Of a stretch of 32,011 bases of DNA, positions 8,285-16,604 are shown one piece after another. The notes below the pieces were generated by a model. It ran no database searches, was not told where the DNA came from, and was given only the letters and a program-made list of their open reading frames with translations. This stretch comes from Burkholderiales bacterium (GTDB taxonomy: Bacteria; Pseudomonadota; Gammaproteobacteria; Burkholderiales; Burkholderiaceae_C). The stretch is taken from contig SBFS01000241.1 in assembly GCA_006227825.1 (NCBI GenBank), positions 1 to 32,011 of the forward strand. The letters are read 5' to 3'. The position numbers and the translations under genes are program-made. The number at the start of each line of letters is the position of its first letter. The first letter of the stretch is position 1.

Positions 8285-8344
8285 TGCGCCGGTGCAGGCC
8301 CCTGCCGGGACGGCGGTGGGGTTGATGCCAATTACGATTAGAGA

Positions 8345-8360
8345 AATCAATTTACTGATT
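8345..8360. promoter_or_regulatory. Inverted repeat over the -35 box, possible operator
   Basis: AATCA (8345-8349) and TGATT (8356-8360) form 5-bp inverted arms with a 6-bp spacer in an AT-rich island that stands out from the GC-rich surroundings. It covers the likely -35 box of the monooxygenase gene. The size suits a MarR-type dimer, and MarR repressors often control aromatic-ring hydroxylases, but no such gene is present here. Confidence 0.4.
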
Positions 8361-8379
8361 GTGAATTTTTGGCTATAGT
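8351..8379 (+). promoter_or_regulatory. Sigma-70-type promoter for the monooxygenase operon
   Basis: TTTACT (8351-8356, 4 of 6 to TTGACA) and TATAGT (8374-8379, 5 of 6 to TATAAT) are separated by exactly 17 bp. Transcription would start near 8386, about 54 bases before the ATG at 8440. Confidence 0.6.
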
Positions 8380-8394
8380 CGCTTTCCAACAGCG

Positions 8395-8416
8395 GGCCCG
8401 CCTTGCCGGGCGGGCC
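8395..8416 (+). other. GC-rich hairpin in the predicted 5' leader
   Basis: GGCCCGCC (8395-8402) pairs perfectly with GGCGGGCC (8409-8416) around a 6-base loop. It lies between the predicted transcription start and the ribosome site GAGGAGC of the FAD monooxygenase gene. It could stabilise the message or tune expression. There is no T-run, so it is not a classic terminator. Confidence 0.4.
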
Positions 8417-8439
8417 GCATCCACCCGAGGAGCAGCGAC

Positions 8440-10140
8440 ATGGCGACCTACACCTATCCCACCTTTCCCTACCGTCCACCGGCCGACCTGCTGGAGGCGG
8501 CTGCACGACGCAGGCCGCTGGTGGTCATCGGCGCGGGCCCGGTGGGCCTGGCTGCGGCCATCGACGCCCGCCTGCATGGTCTGGACGTGCTGCTGTTCGA
8601 CGAAGAGGACAGCGTGTCCTTCGGCTCGCGCGCGGTCTGCTACGCCAAGCGGGCGCTGGAGATCCTGGACCGCCTCGGCGTGGGCGACGTGGTCTGCGAC
8701 AAGGGCGTGAGCTGGAACATCGGGCGCACTTTCCTGCGCGAGGAAGAGGTCTACCGCTTCAACCTGGTGCCCGATGCAGGCCACAAGCGCCCGGGCATGA
8801 TCAACCTGCAGCAGTACCACCTGGAGGAGGCTCTGGTCAAGCGGGCCACCGAACTCGGCGCCGACCTGCGCTGGAAGTACAAGGTGGTGAATGTGCAGCC
8901 GCTGGGGCAGGGTGGCAACAGTGGCGCCCGCCTGACGGTGGAGACGCCCGACGGCACGTTCGACATCGAGGCCGACTGGCTGATCGTGGCCGACGGTGCG
9001 CGATCGAACGTGAGGCGCCAGCTCGGCCTGGACATCGAGGGCCACGTGTTCAGGGACCGATTCCTGATTGCCGACGTGATCATGAAGGCCGACTACCCGG
9101 CCGAGCGCTGGTTCTGGTTCGACCCGCCCTTTCACCCCAACCAGAGCGTGCTGCTGCACAAGCAGAGCGACAACGTCTGGCGCATCGACTTCCAGCTCGG
9201 CTGGGACGCCGATCCGGAAGAAGAGAAAAAGCCCGAGAACATCATCCCCCGCGTCAAGGCCATGCTGGGCGACGACCGCGAGTTCGAACTGGAATGGGCC
9301 AGCATCTACACCTTCCAGTGCCGGCGCATGAAGAACTTCCGCCATGGCCGCCTGCTGTTCGTGGGCGACGCGGCGCACCAGGTCTCGCCCTTCGGCGCCC
9401 GCGGTGCCAACTCCGGCTTCCAGGACACCGACGACCTGATGTGGAAGCTGGCGCTGGTGATGAAGCAGCAGGCGCCCGAGGCCCTGCTGGACAGCTACGA
9501 CGCCGACCGCACCTACGCGGCCGACGAGAACATCCGCAACTCCACCCGCTCGACCGACTTCATCACGCCCAAGAGCAAGGTCAGCCGCACCTTCCGCAAT
9601 GCGACCCTGCAGCTGGCGCGCCAGCACCCGTTCGCGCGCAGGCTGGTCAATTCCGGTCGCCTGTCGGTGCCGTCATTCCTGGTGCATTCGGCGCTGAACA
9701 CACCGGATACCGATGCCTTCGAGGGCAACATGGTGCCCGGCGCACCCATGGACGATGCGCCGGTGCGGCGGGAAGGGCAGGACGCCTGGCTGCTGGACCA
9801 GCTGGGCAACCGCTTCGTGCTGATGGTGTTCGCCGACCGCGCCGAGTCTCTCGACCCAGCCCTGCTGGCCCTGTCCGAAGCACTGGCGCAGGAGCCGGTG
9901 CCGGTGCAGACCCTGCTGGTGACCGCCCATGCCGGCTCGGTGCCGCCGGGTCTTCGGGTCGTCCATGACCGCGACGGGCTGGTGGCCCAGCGCTGCGACG
10001 CCCGTCCGGGCACCGCCTACCTGGTCCGACCGGACCAGCACGTGGCCGCTCGCTGGCGCGACCCCCGGGCCCAGGCCGTGCGGGACGCCCTGGCCCGTGC
10101 CACCGGCCAAGCCAGCGCCGCCCGGCTGCAAGCCGCCTGA
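8440..10140 (+). CDS. FAD-dependent aromatic-ring-type monooxygenase (MhpA-like)
   Basis: A 566-residue class A flavoprotein monooxygenase. Motifs: GAGPVG (31-36) for FAD binding, VADGARSNVRRQLG (D185-G186, the DG motif contacting FAD and NAD(P)H), and RLLFVGDAAHQVSPFGARGANSGFQD (the GD motif at 309-310). The C-terminal 150 residues look like the thioredoxin-like domain of phenol hydroxylase and MhpA enzymes; the catalytic cysteines of thioredoxin are absent, as usual there. The family hydroxylates phenolic or benzoate-like rings; the substrate is not evident. The ATG has a GAGGAGC ribosome site. A DUF2783 gene follows after 17 bases, so the two form an operon behind a clear promoter. Confidence 0.88.
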   Translation: MATYTYPTFPYRPPADLLEAAARRRPLVVIGAGPVGLAAAIDARLHGLDVLLFDEEDSVSFGSRAVCYAKRALEILDRLGVGDVVCDKGVSWNIGRTFLREEEVYRFNLVPDAGHKRPGMINLQQYHLEEALVKRATELGADLRWKYKVVNVQPLGQGGNSGARLTVETPDGTFDIEADWLIVADGARSNVRRQLGLDIEGHVFRDRFLIADVIMKADYPAERWFWFDPPFHPNQSVLLHKQSDNVWRIDFQLGWDADPEEEKKPENIIPRVKAMLGDDREFELEWASIYTFQCRRMKNFRHGRLLFVGDAAHQVSPFGARGANSGFQDTDDLMWKLALVMKQQAPEALLDSYDADRTYAADENIRNSTRSTDFITPKSKVSRTFRNATLQLARQHPFARRLVNSGRLSVPSFLVHSALNTPDTDAFEGNMVPGAPMDDAPVRREGQDAWLLDQLGNRFVLMVFADRAESLDPALLALSEALAQEPVPVQTLLVTAHAGSVPPGLRVVHDRDGLVAQRCDARPGTAYLVRPDQHVAARWRDPRAQAVRDALARATGQASAARLQAA

Positions 10141-10157
10141 GAACCGAGGAGACCGAG

Positions 10158-10382
10158 ATGCCCCTGCAACTGCAACCCAACCTGCGCGAGGCGGGTCAGC
10201 GCTATTTCCGCGATTTCACGCCCGGTGACGATTTCTACGAGGCCCTGATCGAAGCCCACCGCGACCTGAGCGACGAGCAAAGCGAGATGCTCAACGCCCG
10301 GCTCATTCTCATCCTGGCCAACCACATCGGCGACATCGGTGTCTTGCGCGAAGCGCTGGTGCAGGCCCGAGAGGGCGTCTGA
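10158..10382 (+). CDS. DUF2783 small protein
   Basis: A 74-residue acidic, probably helical protein beginning MPLQLQPNLREAGQRYFRDF. I recognise it as DUF2783 from DFYEALIEAHRDLSDEQSEMLNARLILILANHIGD. It follows the FAD monooxygenase by 17 bases behind a GAGGAGA ribosome site, and this pairing is common in betaproteobacterial genomes as I recall them. A partner role for the monooxygenase (assembly, stability or control) is inference from that linkage. No cysteine, metal or nucleotide motif is present. Length is normal for the family. Confidence 0.83.
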   Translation: MPLQLQPNLREAGQRYFRDFTPGDDFYEALIEAHRDLSDEQSEMLNARLILILANHIGDIGVLREALVQAREGV

Positions 10383-10407
10383 GCCGGACCGCCGCGCGCA
10401 GGTGCCG

Positions 10408-10436
10408 TTTGCCGATCGGTGAAAAAGAGCGGCAAA
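10408..10436 (+). repeat. Inverted repeat after the DUF2783 gene
   Basis: TTTGCCG (10408-10414) and CGGCAAA (10430-10436) form a perfect 7-bp stem with a 15-base loop, 26 bases after the DUF2783 stop. There is no T-run on the plus strand, so it is at best a weak terminator or a 3'-end stabiliser. Confidence 0.35.
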
Positions 10437-10442
10437 AACCCC

Positions 10443-10469
10443 TCAAGTCTGGCGATCGGCTGCCGAAAA
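10443..10469 (+). promoter_or_regulatory. FliA (sigma-28) promoter for the gene at 10523
   Basis: TCAAGTCT (10443-10450), an 11-base spacer, then GCCGAAAA (10462-10469). The enterobacterial consensus is TAAAGTTT-N11-GCCGATAA, so the -35 matches at 6 of 8, the -10 at 7 of 8 and the spacing is exact. The next start codon is at 10523, giving a leader of about 47 bases. Confidence 0.7.
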
Positions 10470-10522
10470 GCGGGTCAGAACACCGGAAAAGTGTCTGTCC
10501 GGTGCGACCCACGGGGGTAGCC

Positions 10523-11182
10523 ATGATCAACATTCCAAGCACGACCGCAGTCAACTGGAGCACGCCACCGGCCAGCACGGCTGTCAGCCCGGTGCTGGCC
10601 GTACAGCCGGTGAGTGCCACCGGTCGGGAGCGCCAGGCGGGACTGGGCGCCGGCCAGGACGGGCCCGGGCAGCAGCGCCCGGGTGATGGCGGGCGCACGG
10701 CCCGGGCCGCGCGCGAAGAGGCATCCTCTGTCCCTCTGCTGCCGCGGGCTGAGCCGGCCGCCAGGGGTGACGCCGCCGAACCGGCACGCGATGCCGCTGC
10801 CCGCCAGGAGGCCGGGCAGCGGGCCAGCCGGGAGAGGGCCGACCAGGAGGCCGATGCGGCCATGAAGGACAGGCTGCAGACCGTGCTGACCTCCATCTGG
10901 CAGGCCAGTTCCGCGGTCGTCGAGCGGGCGCTGGGCAGCGAGCCTGCGGACACCGTGCCGGCTCAGCCGGCGCCAGGAGGCGCCCTGGCCGTCCGTCGCC
11001 CGCTGCCGCCGGCACCGCCCGAGCCCGCGAAGGCGCTGCCCTGGCCCGTCATGCCCGAGGACTCGCAGCCGTCTTCAGCCGCGCTACCGGTTCCACCCGA
11101 GGAGGTGGTGGCCTACGACGAAAAAGGCAACACCTCCACCGCGCCGCTGGAGGTGGGCGGCCTGGTCGACCGTCGCGTGTAG
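10523..11182 (+). CDS. Unrecognised protein, probable flagellar-regulon member
   Basis: A 219-residue protein I do not recognise. It starts MINIPSTTAVNWSTPPASTA and is low in complexity: residues 30-110 are rich in Ala, Arg, Gln and Gly, followed by a short helical stretch MKDRLQTVLTSIWQASSAVVERALG, a Pro/Ala-rich segment and a more ordered tail EEVVAYDEKGNTSTAPLEVG. There is no signal peptide, membrane segment or catalytic motif. The ATG follows a modest GGGGGTAG site; longer in-frame starts would lie inside the FliA-type promoter at 10443-10469. That promoter and the convergent chemotaxis operon suggest a late flagellar or chemotaxis role. An intrinsically disordered adaptor, or a protein secreted through the flagellum, would fit the composition, but this is inference. 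Confidence 0.65.
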   Translation: MINIPSTTAVNWSTPPASTAVSPVLAVQPVSATGRERQAGLGAGQDGPGQQRPGDGGRTARAAREEASSVPLLPRAEPAARGDAAEPARDAAARQEAGQRASRERADQEADAAMKDRLQTVLTSIWQASSAVVERALGSEPADTVPAQPAPGGALAVRRPLPPAPPEPAKALPWPVMPEDSQPSSAALPVPPEEVVAYDEKGNTSTAPLEVGGLVDRRV

Positions 11183-11202
11183 CGCGGGTCGGCAGACCCG
11201 CG
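11183..11202. terminator. Bidirectional hairpin between convergent genes
   Basis: CGCGGGTC (11183-11190) and GACCCGCG (11195-11202) pair perfectly around a GGCA loop. It begins at the base after the stop of the 10523 gene and ends 7 bases before the cheB stop codon, a natural place to stop both transcripts. No T-run follows on either strand, so termination may need Rho. Confidence 0.55.
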
Positions 11203-11209
11203 CGGTGAC

Positions 11210-12298
11210 TCAGATGCGGTGTCGCACGCCCGCAGGGCTGTCGGCCAGCCGGGCCAGCACGGCAGGGGCGATCTGGCGCAGTGCCAGGATCTCGTGGGCG
11301 GCGCCGGCCTGGATGGCCATGCGTGGCATGCCGAAGACGACGCAGCTGGCCTCGTCCTGGACGTAGTTGTAGCTGCCGGCGTCCTTCATTTCCCGCATCG
11401 CCTGCGCGCCATCGGCCCCCATGCCGGTGAGCATGATGCCGATGGCGTTGGGTCCGATCACCCGGGCAGCAGAGCGGAACAGCACCTCCACCGACGGGCG
11501 GTGGCGGTTGACCGGCTCGCTGTCGTCGACCACCGCGACGTAGTTGGAGCCGCTGCGGTCGATGTGCAGGTGGCGCCCGCCGGGTGCGATGTAGGCATGG
11601 CCGGGCAGGATGCGCTGGCCGTGCACGGCCTCCTGGACCTGGATCTTGCACAGGCCGTTGAGGCGGGCGGCGAAGCTGGTCGTGAAGCCCGGGGGCATGT
11701 GCTGGGTGATGACGATGGCCGGCGCGTCTGCGGGCATCGGCACCAGCACCTCGCGGATGGCCTCGGTGCCACCGGTCGAGGCGCCGATGCAGATCACCTT
11801 CTCGGTCGACATCCGCGGCAACGGCCGGTGATGGCCCTCATGTCCGGCTGCCGGCACGCTGGCGGCCGGGGCAGGGCCTGAGGGCAGCCGGCGCACGAGG
11901 GCCTTGGCGGCGACGCGGATCTTCTCCACGATGTCGCCCGAGAGCTCGTTGAGGCCGCTGGTGACGCCGATGCGGGGTTTGGCCACGAAATCCACCGCGC
12001 CCATCTCCAGGGCGCGCAGGGTGATCTCGGCGCCCTGCTCGGTCAGGGTGGAGACCATGACCACCGGCATCGGACGCAGGCGCATCAGGCGGGAGAGGAA
12101 CTCCAGCCCGTCCATGCGCGGCATCTCCACATCCAGCGTGATCACGTCGGGGTTGAGCTCGCGGATCATCTCGCGGGCCACCAGCGGATCGCTGGCGGCG
12201 CCGACGCACTGCATGTCGGGCTGCCGGTTGATGATCTCCGACAGCAGGCTGCGTACCAGCGCCGAATCGTCCACCACCACCACCCTGATCTTGTTCAT
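11210..12298 (-). CDS. cheB: Chemotaxis response regulator methylesterase CheB
   Basis: A 362-residue two-domain protein. The receiver domain (1-125) has the acidic pair D10-D11, phospho-acceptor D56 in ITLDVEMP, and K107 in VAKP. The C-terminal methylesterase/deamidase has the catalytic triad S174 (GASTGGT), H200 (TQHMPPGFT) and D295 ([10 protein letters not shown]). CheB removes methyl groups from receptor glutamates and is switched on by phosphate from CheA, which resets receptor sensitivity. A 40-residue Pro/Ala-rich linker joins the domains. It is the last gene of the chemotaxis operon, after cheD, and meets the 10523 gene tail to tail at a hairpin. Confidence 0.97.
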   Translation of the reverse strand: MNKIRVVVVDDSALVRSLLSEIINRQPDMQCVGAASDPLVAREMIRELNPDVITLDVEMPRMDGLEFLSRLMRLRPMPVVMVSTLTEQGAEITLRALEMGAVDFVAKPRIGVTSGLNELSGDIVEKIRVAAKALVRRLPSGPAPAASVPAAGHEGHHRPLPRMSTEKVICIGASTGGTEAIREVLVPMPADAPAIVITQHMPPGFTTSFAARLNGLCKIQVQEAVHGQRILPGHAYIAPGGRHLHIDRSGSNYVAVVDDSEPVNRHRPSVEVLFRSAARVIGPNAIGIMLTGMGADGAQAMREMKDAGSYNYVQDEASCVVFGMPRMAIQAGAAHEILALRQIAPAVLARLADSPAGVRHRI

Positions 12299-12331
12299 GG
12301 TCTCCCCCCTCCCTGCGGCCGTTGTCGGTTG

Positions 12332-13027
12332 TCAGAACAGGTCGATCGAGCCGCCGGCGGTGGACTTGGCCACCACCACCGCATTGCCCGCGCGCTCCTG
12401 CGTCTCCAGCGTCTCCGGGTGCGAATGGGCCAGGCGCTTGACCATCGCCTTGCCGCTGGCCGGGAAATAGCAGACCTTGCGCGGGTGGATGTCCAGCACG
12501 TCCTTGGAGACGATCGAGATGCGTTCGGTGTGCAGGTAGTCGAGCACGAACTGGGTGTTGCGCTCGCCGACGTTCATGGTGGTGAACGAGTGCATCACCT
12601 GGCCGCCGCCGAACACCTTGGCCTGCATGGTCTCGCGGCGGGCGCCGAGCTTGATCATCTCGTTGATCAGCAGCTCCATCGCATAGGAGCCGTAGCGACC
12701 GGAGGTGTCGTTGCCTCCCTCCGGGAGCATGAAGTGGTTCATGCCCCCGACCCTGACCTTCGGGTCCCAGATGCAGGCCGCGATGCAGGAGCCCAGCACG
12801 GTCATGATCATCATTTCGTCGTCGGTGACGTAGTACTCGCCTGGCAGGACCTTGACCGCATCGTGCTGGAAGTGGTGGTCGCGGTAGAAGAAGGCGGCCT
12901 GTCCCGGCTTGCGGGGCAGCGCACGCAGGCGCTCGATGCCCGAAACCGCGGAGACGGTGGCGGTGGATCTGGGTGCCATGCCGGCAGCCGCGGAGACCGG
13001 ACGGGAGGAGGCCTCAAAGGCGTTCAT
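12332..13027 (-). CDS. cheD: Receptor glutamine deamidase CheD
   Basis: A 231-residue CheD. The catalytic region shows GSCIAACIWD with the active cysteine and GGMNHFMLP with the histidine; the core runs from about residue 60 to 200 (YYVTDDEMMIMTVLGSC to DIHPRKVCYFP). CheD deamidates receptor glutamines and in some species binds CheC. I start at MNAFEASS (13027), with a GGAAAG ribosome site; a start 8 codons earlier is in frame but deeper inside cheR. The gene overlaps the cheR end by 14 bases. The chain ends GGSIDLF, a tail resembling the GSVELF end of the CheZ-like protein encoded at the front of the same operon. Confidence 0.94.
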   Translation of the reverse strand: MNAFEASSRPVSAAAGMAPRSTATVSAVSGIERLRALPRKPGQAAFFYRDHHFQHDAVKVLPGEYYVTDDEMMIMTVLGSCIAACIWDPKVRVGGMNHFMLPEGGNDTSGRYGSYAMELLINEMIKLGARRETMQAKVFGGGQVMHSFTTMNVGERNTQFVLDYLHTERISIVSKDVLDIHPRKVCYFPASGKAMVKRLAHSHPETLETQERAGNAVVVAKSTAGGSIDLF

Positions 13028-13889
13028 AGACCGTCTTTCCGCGCAGGGCAAACAGGTTGCGTGCGTCGCTGAAGTTCTCGGCGTGACCGACGAACAGCAT
13101 GCCGCCCGGCTTCATCACCCGGTGGATGCGCTCGAGGACCTGGCGCTGGGTCGTCGCGTCGAAATAGATCATGACGTTGCGGCAGAACACGAGGTCGAAC
13201 GGCTCGCGAAACGGCAGGTCGTGGATCAGGTTGACGGTCTGGAAGCCCATGTGCCGCTGCAACTCGGGCTTGACGCGCATGAGCCCCGCATTGGCACCCT
13301 TGCCGCGCATGAAATGGCGCTGCAGGCGCTCCGGACTCAGCCCCTTGATGCCGTCCATCTTGTAGATGCCACGGGCGGCGGTCTCCAGCACCCGGGTGTC
13401 GATGTCGCTGTTGACGATCTCGAACTGCCCTGTGTTGCCCAGCGTCTCCAGCGCCGTCATGGCGATGGAGTAGGGCTCTTCGCCGGTCGATGAAGCGGCG
13501 CACCAGATGCGCCAGGCGCGCCCCCGATCGCTGCGCAGCAGGTCGGCCAGGATGGAGAAATGGTGCTCCTCGCGGAAGAAGGCGGTCAGGTTGGTGGTCA
13601 GGGCGTTGATGAACTCCTGCCACTCGGCGCCGTCGTGATGCTCCAGCCAGTCCAGGTAGGCGCTGAAGCTGCCGTGGCCGGTCTCGCGCAGGCGGCGGGA
13701 AACGCGGCTGTAGACCATCGCGTGCTTGCCGTCGTGCAGGCTGATGCCGGCCTTGCGGTAGATCATCTCCTTGATCCGCCGGAAGTCGGCCGGACCCCAG
13801 ACGAACTCGCGGCCCTCGGCCAGAGGCCCCTGGTCCGCTTCGGGTCTGGCCGGTTGCACGCTGCGCTGGATGCGGGTGGGCTGGAGCAT
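13014..13889 (-). CDS. cheR: Chemotaxis protein methyltransferase CheR
   Basis: A 291-residue S-adenosylmethionine-dependent methyltransferase that methylates receptor glutamates, opposing CheB. The N-terminal helical domain (about 30-100) contains IYRKAGISLHDGKHAMVYSR and LTTNLTAFFREEHHF. The SAM-binding domain has WCAASSTGEEPYSIAM, the acidic NSDIDTRVLETA, and FDLVFCRNVMIYFD. The end HAENFSDARNLFALRGKTVYER is also typical. I see no C-terminal extension such as TPR repeats, so it is the simple class. It lies between cheA and cheD, overlapping cheD by 14 bases. Confidence 0.97.
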   Translation of the reverse strand: MLQPTRIQRSVQPARPEADQGPLAEGREFVWGPADFRRIKEMIYRKAGISLHDGKHAMVYSRVSRRLRETGHGSFSAYLDWLEHHDGAEWQEFINALTTNLTAFFREEHHFSILADLLRSDRGRAWRIWCAASSTGEEPYSIAMTALETLGNTGQFEIVNSDIDTRVLETAARGIYKMDGIKGLSPERLQRHFMRGKGANAGLMRVKPELQRHMGFQTVNLIHDLPFREPFDLVFCRNVMIYFDATTQRQVLERIHRVMKPGGMLFVGHAENFSDARNLFALRGKTVYERL

Positions 13890-13932
13890 GATGAATGGGG
13901 CAGGCAGATGCAGGAATGGCCTGTTGCCGGTG

Positions 13933-16140
13933 TCAGTGCCGGGAGCGGCGAACCAGGCCTGAGGTGTCCAGGATCAGGGCCACCTTGCCGTCACCCAGGA
14001 TGGTGGCGCCGGACACGTTGGGCACCTTGCGGTAGTTGGACTCCAGGTTCTTGATCACGACCTGCTGCTGGCCGAGCAGTTCGTCGACCATCAGGGCGAC
14101 CCGGGCGCCATCGGCCTCGATCACGACCATGATGGGGCTGCTGGCGTTGTGCTCGAAGCGCGGCACCTGGAACACATGCTCCAGCTCGATGACCGGCATG
14201 TACTCCTCGCGCACCTTGACCAGGCGCGCCCCCTGGGCCACGGTGTTGATGTCCTTGGGGTTGATCTGGAACGATTCGATCACCGAGGACAGCGGCAGGA
14301 TGTAGACCTCGTCGCTCACGCGCACGCTCATGCCGTCCATGATGGCCAGCGTCAGCGGCAGGCGCACCTTGACGCTCATGCCATAGCCTTCGGCCGAATC
14401 GATCTCGACCGTGCCGTTGAGCGCGGCGATGTTCTTCTTGACCACGTCCATGCCGACGCCGCGGCCCGAGACGTCGGTCACTTCGGCGGCGGTGGAGAAG
14501 CCCGGGGCGAAGATCAGGTTCCAGACCTCGCTGTCGCTGAGACTGTCGGGCGCATCGATGCCTTTTTCCCGGGCCTTGGACAGCAGCTTCTCGCGCGAGA
14601 GGCCCTTGCCGTCGTCGCGGACCTCGATCAGGATGGAGCCGCCCTGGTGCGAGGCAGACAGGGTGATGGTGCCGTGCTCGGGCTTGCCGCGGGCCCGCCG
14701 CTCCTGCGGCATCTCGATGCCGTGGTCGCAGCTGTTGCGGATCAGGTGGGTCAGGGGGTCGGTGATCTTCTCGATCAGGCCCTTGTCCAGTTCGGTGGCT
14801 TCGCCGTGGGTGATCAGCTCCACCTTCTTGCCCAGCTTGGCGGCGAGATCGCGCAGCATGCGCGGGAAGCGGTTGAACACCACCGACATCGGGATCATGC
14901 GGATCGACATCACGGCTTCCTGCAGGTCGCGCGTGTTGCGGTCCAGGTCGGCCAGTCCGGCCAGCAGTTGCTGGTTCATCGAGACATCGAGCTCGCGGCT
15001 CTTCTGCGCGAGCATCGCCTGGGTGATGACCAGTTCGCCGACCAGGTTGATCAGCTGGTCGACCTTGCTGACGGACACCCGCAGCGTGCTGGACTCGACG
15101 GTCGCGGCGGCCGCCGGGCGGCTCTCGACGCGTGCCGCCGCGGACCGCGGGGCGGCGGCCGTTTGGGCGGCCGTTTGCGCGGGCGTGCCGGCGGGGTCGG
15201 CGGCGACTGCCGGCGAGGGCTGCGGGACTGGCGCGGCCGACGAGGGCGAACCGGGCGCATCGTCGAAGAAGCCGAAATCCTGGCCCTCCCGGCCACCGGC
15301 GGTGGCTGCGGCCGGGGCTGATGCAGGCACCGCCGCGGCCTGGGCGGGCAGTGGCGGCACGCCCGCATCCACGATCCGGATCTGCTCCCGGCTCACATGG
15401 AAGGTGAACAGGTCCAGCAGGTCGCTGTCGCTGGAGGCCGTCTGCACACGGAAGATGCGCCGGTCGGACTGGTCGCAGGGCAGGCTCTCGAGCTGGCCGA
15501 GACCGGCGATGTCGCGGAACAGGTCGACGATGCCGTCGGCCTGCGACGGGTGCTCCAGCGGGCCGATGTGGATTTCCAGCTGTCGCTGGCCGGCGGCGGC
15601 GACCGCCGGCGCGGGTGCCGCCGGGGCAGCGGCGACAGGAACAGCAGGGGCGACGGGGTCATCCGTGGGCGCCGGTTGCTGGGGCACGGGGGCTTGGCTT
15701 GCGGGCGCACCGGCCTGTTCGCCGGAAGCCAGCACGCGGATGCGCTCGACCAGGCTGGCGGTGGCCGGCGTGTCAACCGGCCGGCCCTGGTGGCGGGCCA
15801 GCAGCAGGCGCAGGGCGTCCGATGACTCCAGCAGCACGTCCACCATCGGCGCGGTCGGTGCCAGTTCGTGCCGGCGCAGCTTGTCCAGCAGCGACTCCAT
15901 CTGGTGCGTCAGCTCGGCCACGTCGGCGAAGCCGAAGGTCGCTGCCCCGCCCTTGATCGAGTGGGCGCAGCGGAAGATCGCGTTGAGCTCCTCGTCGTCG
16001 GCCTGCTCCAGGTCGAGTTGCAGGAGCATCTGTTCCATCTGGTCCAGGTTCTCGCCCGCCTCCTCGAAGAAGATCTGGTAGAACTGGCTCAGATCGATGT
16101 TGCCGCCACCGTGCGGCGCTTCATTTGTCATCTCACCCAT
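13933..16140 (-). CDS. cheA: Chemotaxis histidine kinase CheA
   Basis: A 735-residue CheA. Order of domains: one HPt domain with phospho-accepting H60 (AHSIKGGAATFGF); a Pro/Ala-rich linker and a P2-like segment (about 190-275); a second long linker to about 355; the dimerisation helices (VDQLINLVGELVITQAMLAQ); the ATPase domain with the N box HLIRNSCDHGIE and GRGVGMDVVKKN; and a C-terminal CheW-like domain from about 600 (DEVYILPLSSVIESF). CheA phosphorylates CheY and CheB in response to receptor arrays. The ATG at 16140 has AGGAGAG at good spacing; an ATG three codons later is possible. The gene sits between cheY and cheR, and no cheW is present here. Confidence 0.97.
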   Translation of the reverse strand: MGEMTNEAPHGGGNIDLSQFYQIFFEEAGENLDQMEQMLLQLDLEQADDEELNAIFRCAHSIKGGAATFGFADVAELTHQMESLLDKLRRHELAPTAPMVDVLLESSDALRLLLARHQGRPVDTPATASLVERIRVLASGEQAGAPASQAPVPQQPAPTDDPVAPAVPVAAAPAAPAPAVAAAGQRQLEIHIGPLEHPSQADGIVDLFRDIAGLGQLESLPCDQSDRRIFRVQTASSDSDLLDLFTFHVSREQIRIVDAGVPPLPAQAAAVPASAPAAATAGGREGQDFGFFDDAPGSPSSAAPVPQPSPAVAADPAGTPAQTAAQTAAAPRSAAARVESRPAAAATVESSTLRVSVSKVDQLINLVGELVITQAMLAQKSRELDVSMNQQLLAGLADLDRNTRDLQEAVMSIRMIPMSVVFNRFPRMLRDLAAKLGKKVELITHGEATELDKGLIEKITDPLTHLIRNSCDHGIEMPQERRARGKPEHGTITLSASHQGGSILIEVRDDGKGLSREKLLSKAREKGIDAPDSLSDSEVWNLIFAPGFSTAAEVTDVSGRGVGMDVVKKNIAALNGTVEIDSAEGYGMSVKVRLPLTLAIMDGMSVRVSDEVYILPLSSVIESFQINPKDINTVAQGARLVKVREEYMPVIELEHVFQVPRFEHNASSPIMVVIEADGARVALMVDELLGQQQVVIKNLESNYRKVPNVSGATILGDGKVALILDTSGLVRRSRH

Positions 16141-16174
16141 GGGTGCTCTCCTGTCTGTGATGCCAGACCTGTGT

Positions 16175-16537
16175 TCAGCGAATGACCTTCTGGATCACCT
16201 CGATCAGGCGGCCCGGATCGAAAGGCTTGACCAGCCACCCCGTGGCCCCGGCGCTGCGTCCCGCCTGTTTCATGGCATCACTGGACTCGGTGGTCAGGAT
16301 GAGGATGGGGGTCGTCTTGAACTTGGGATGCTCGCGCAGCTTGCGGGTCAGCCCCAGGCCGTCCAGGCGCGGCATGTTCTGGTCGGTCAGCACCAGGTCG
16401 ATGGTGTGGCTCTGCGCCTTCTCGAAGGCGTCCTGGCCGTCCACCGCTTCAACGACGTGGAAGCCGGCTCCCGAGAGGGTGAACGAGACCATCTTGCGCA
16501 TGGAAGCCGAGTCGTCTACGGCGAGAATGGATTGCAT
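16175..16537 (-). CDS. cheY: Chemotaxis response regulator CheY
   Basis: A 120-residue single receiver domain. D8-D9, phospho-acceptor D52 (VLTDQNMP), T83 (LTTES) and K104 (LVKPF) give the full set of receiver residues. Phosphorylated CheY binds FliM and FliN at the motor. I start at MQSILAVDDS (16537), with CGGAGT 6 bases upstream; the reading frame continues 14 codons further up but that part is not conserved. CheY lies between the CheZ-like gene and cheA, and is the natural partner of the CheA and FliM genes in this window. Confidence 0.95.
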   Translation of the reverse strand: MQSILAVDDSASMRKMVSFTLSGAGFHVVEAVDGQDAFEKAQSHTIDLVLTDQNMPRLDGLGLTRKLREHPKFKTTPILILTTESSDAMKQAGRSAGATGWLVKPFDPGRLIEVIQKVIR

Positions 16538-16604
16538 GGAATACTCCGTTTTCGGGCTGGTATCGACAGTGGGCGGCATTTCTTGACAGTTCGGGCCTGC
16601 CGGG

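Noticed and set aside
8392-8401. GCGGGCCCGC as a separate operator
   Set aside because: It is part of the GC hairpin at 8395-8416 and does not stand out on its own in GC-rich DNA.
10411-10460. Paired CGATCGG motifs upstream of the gene at 10523
   Set aside because: CGATCG is itself palindromic and common in GC-rich DNA. I could not separate an operator from chance here.
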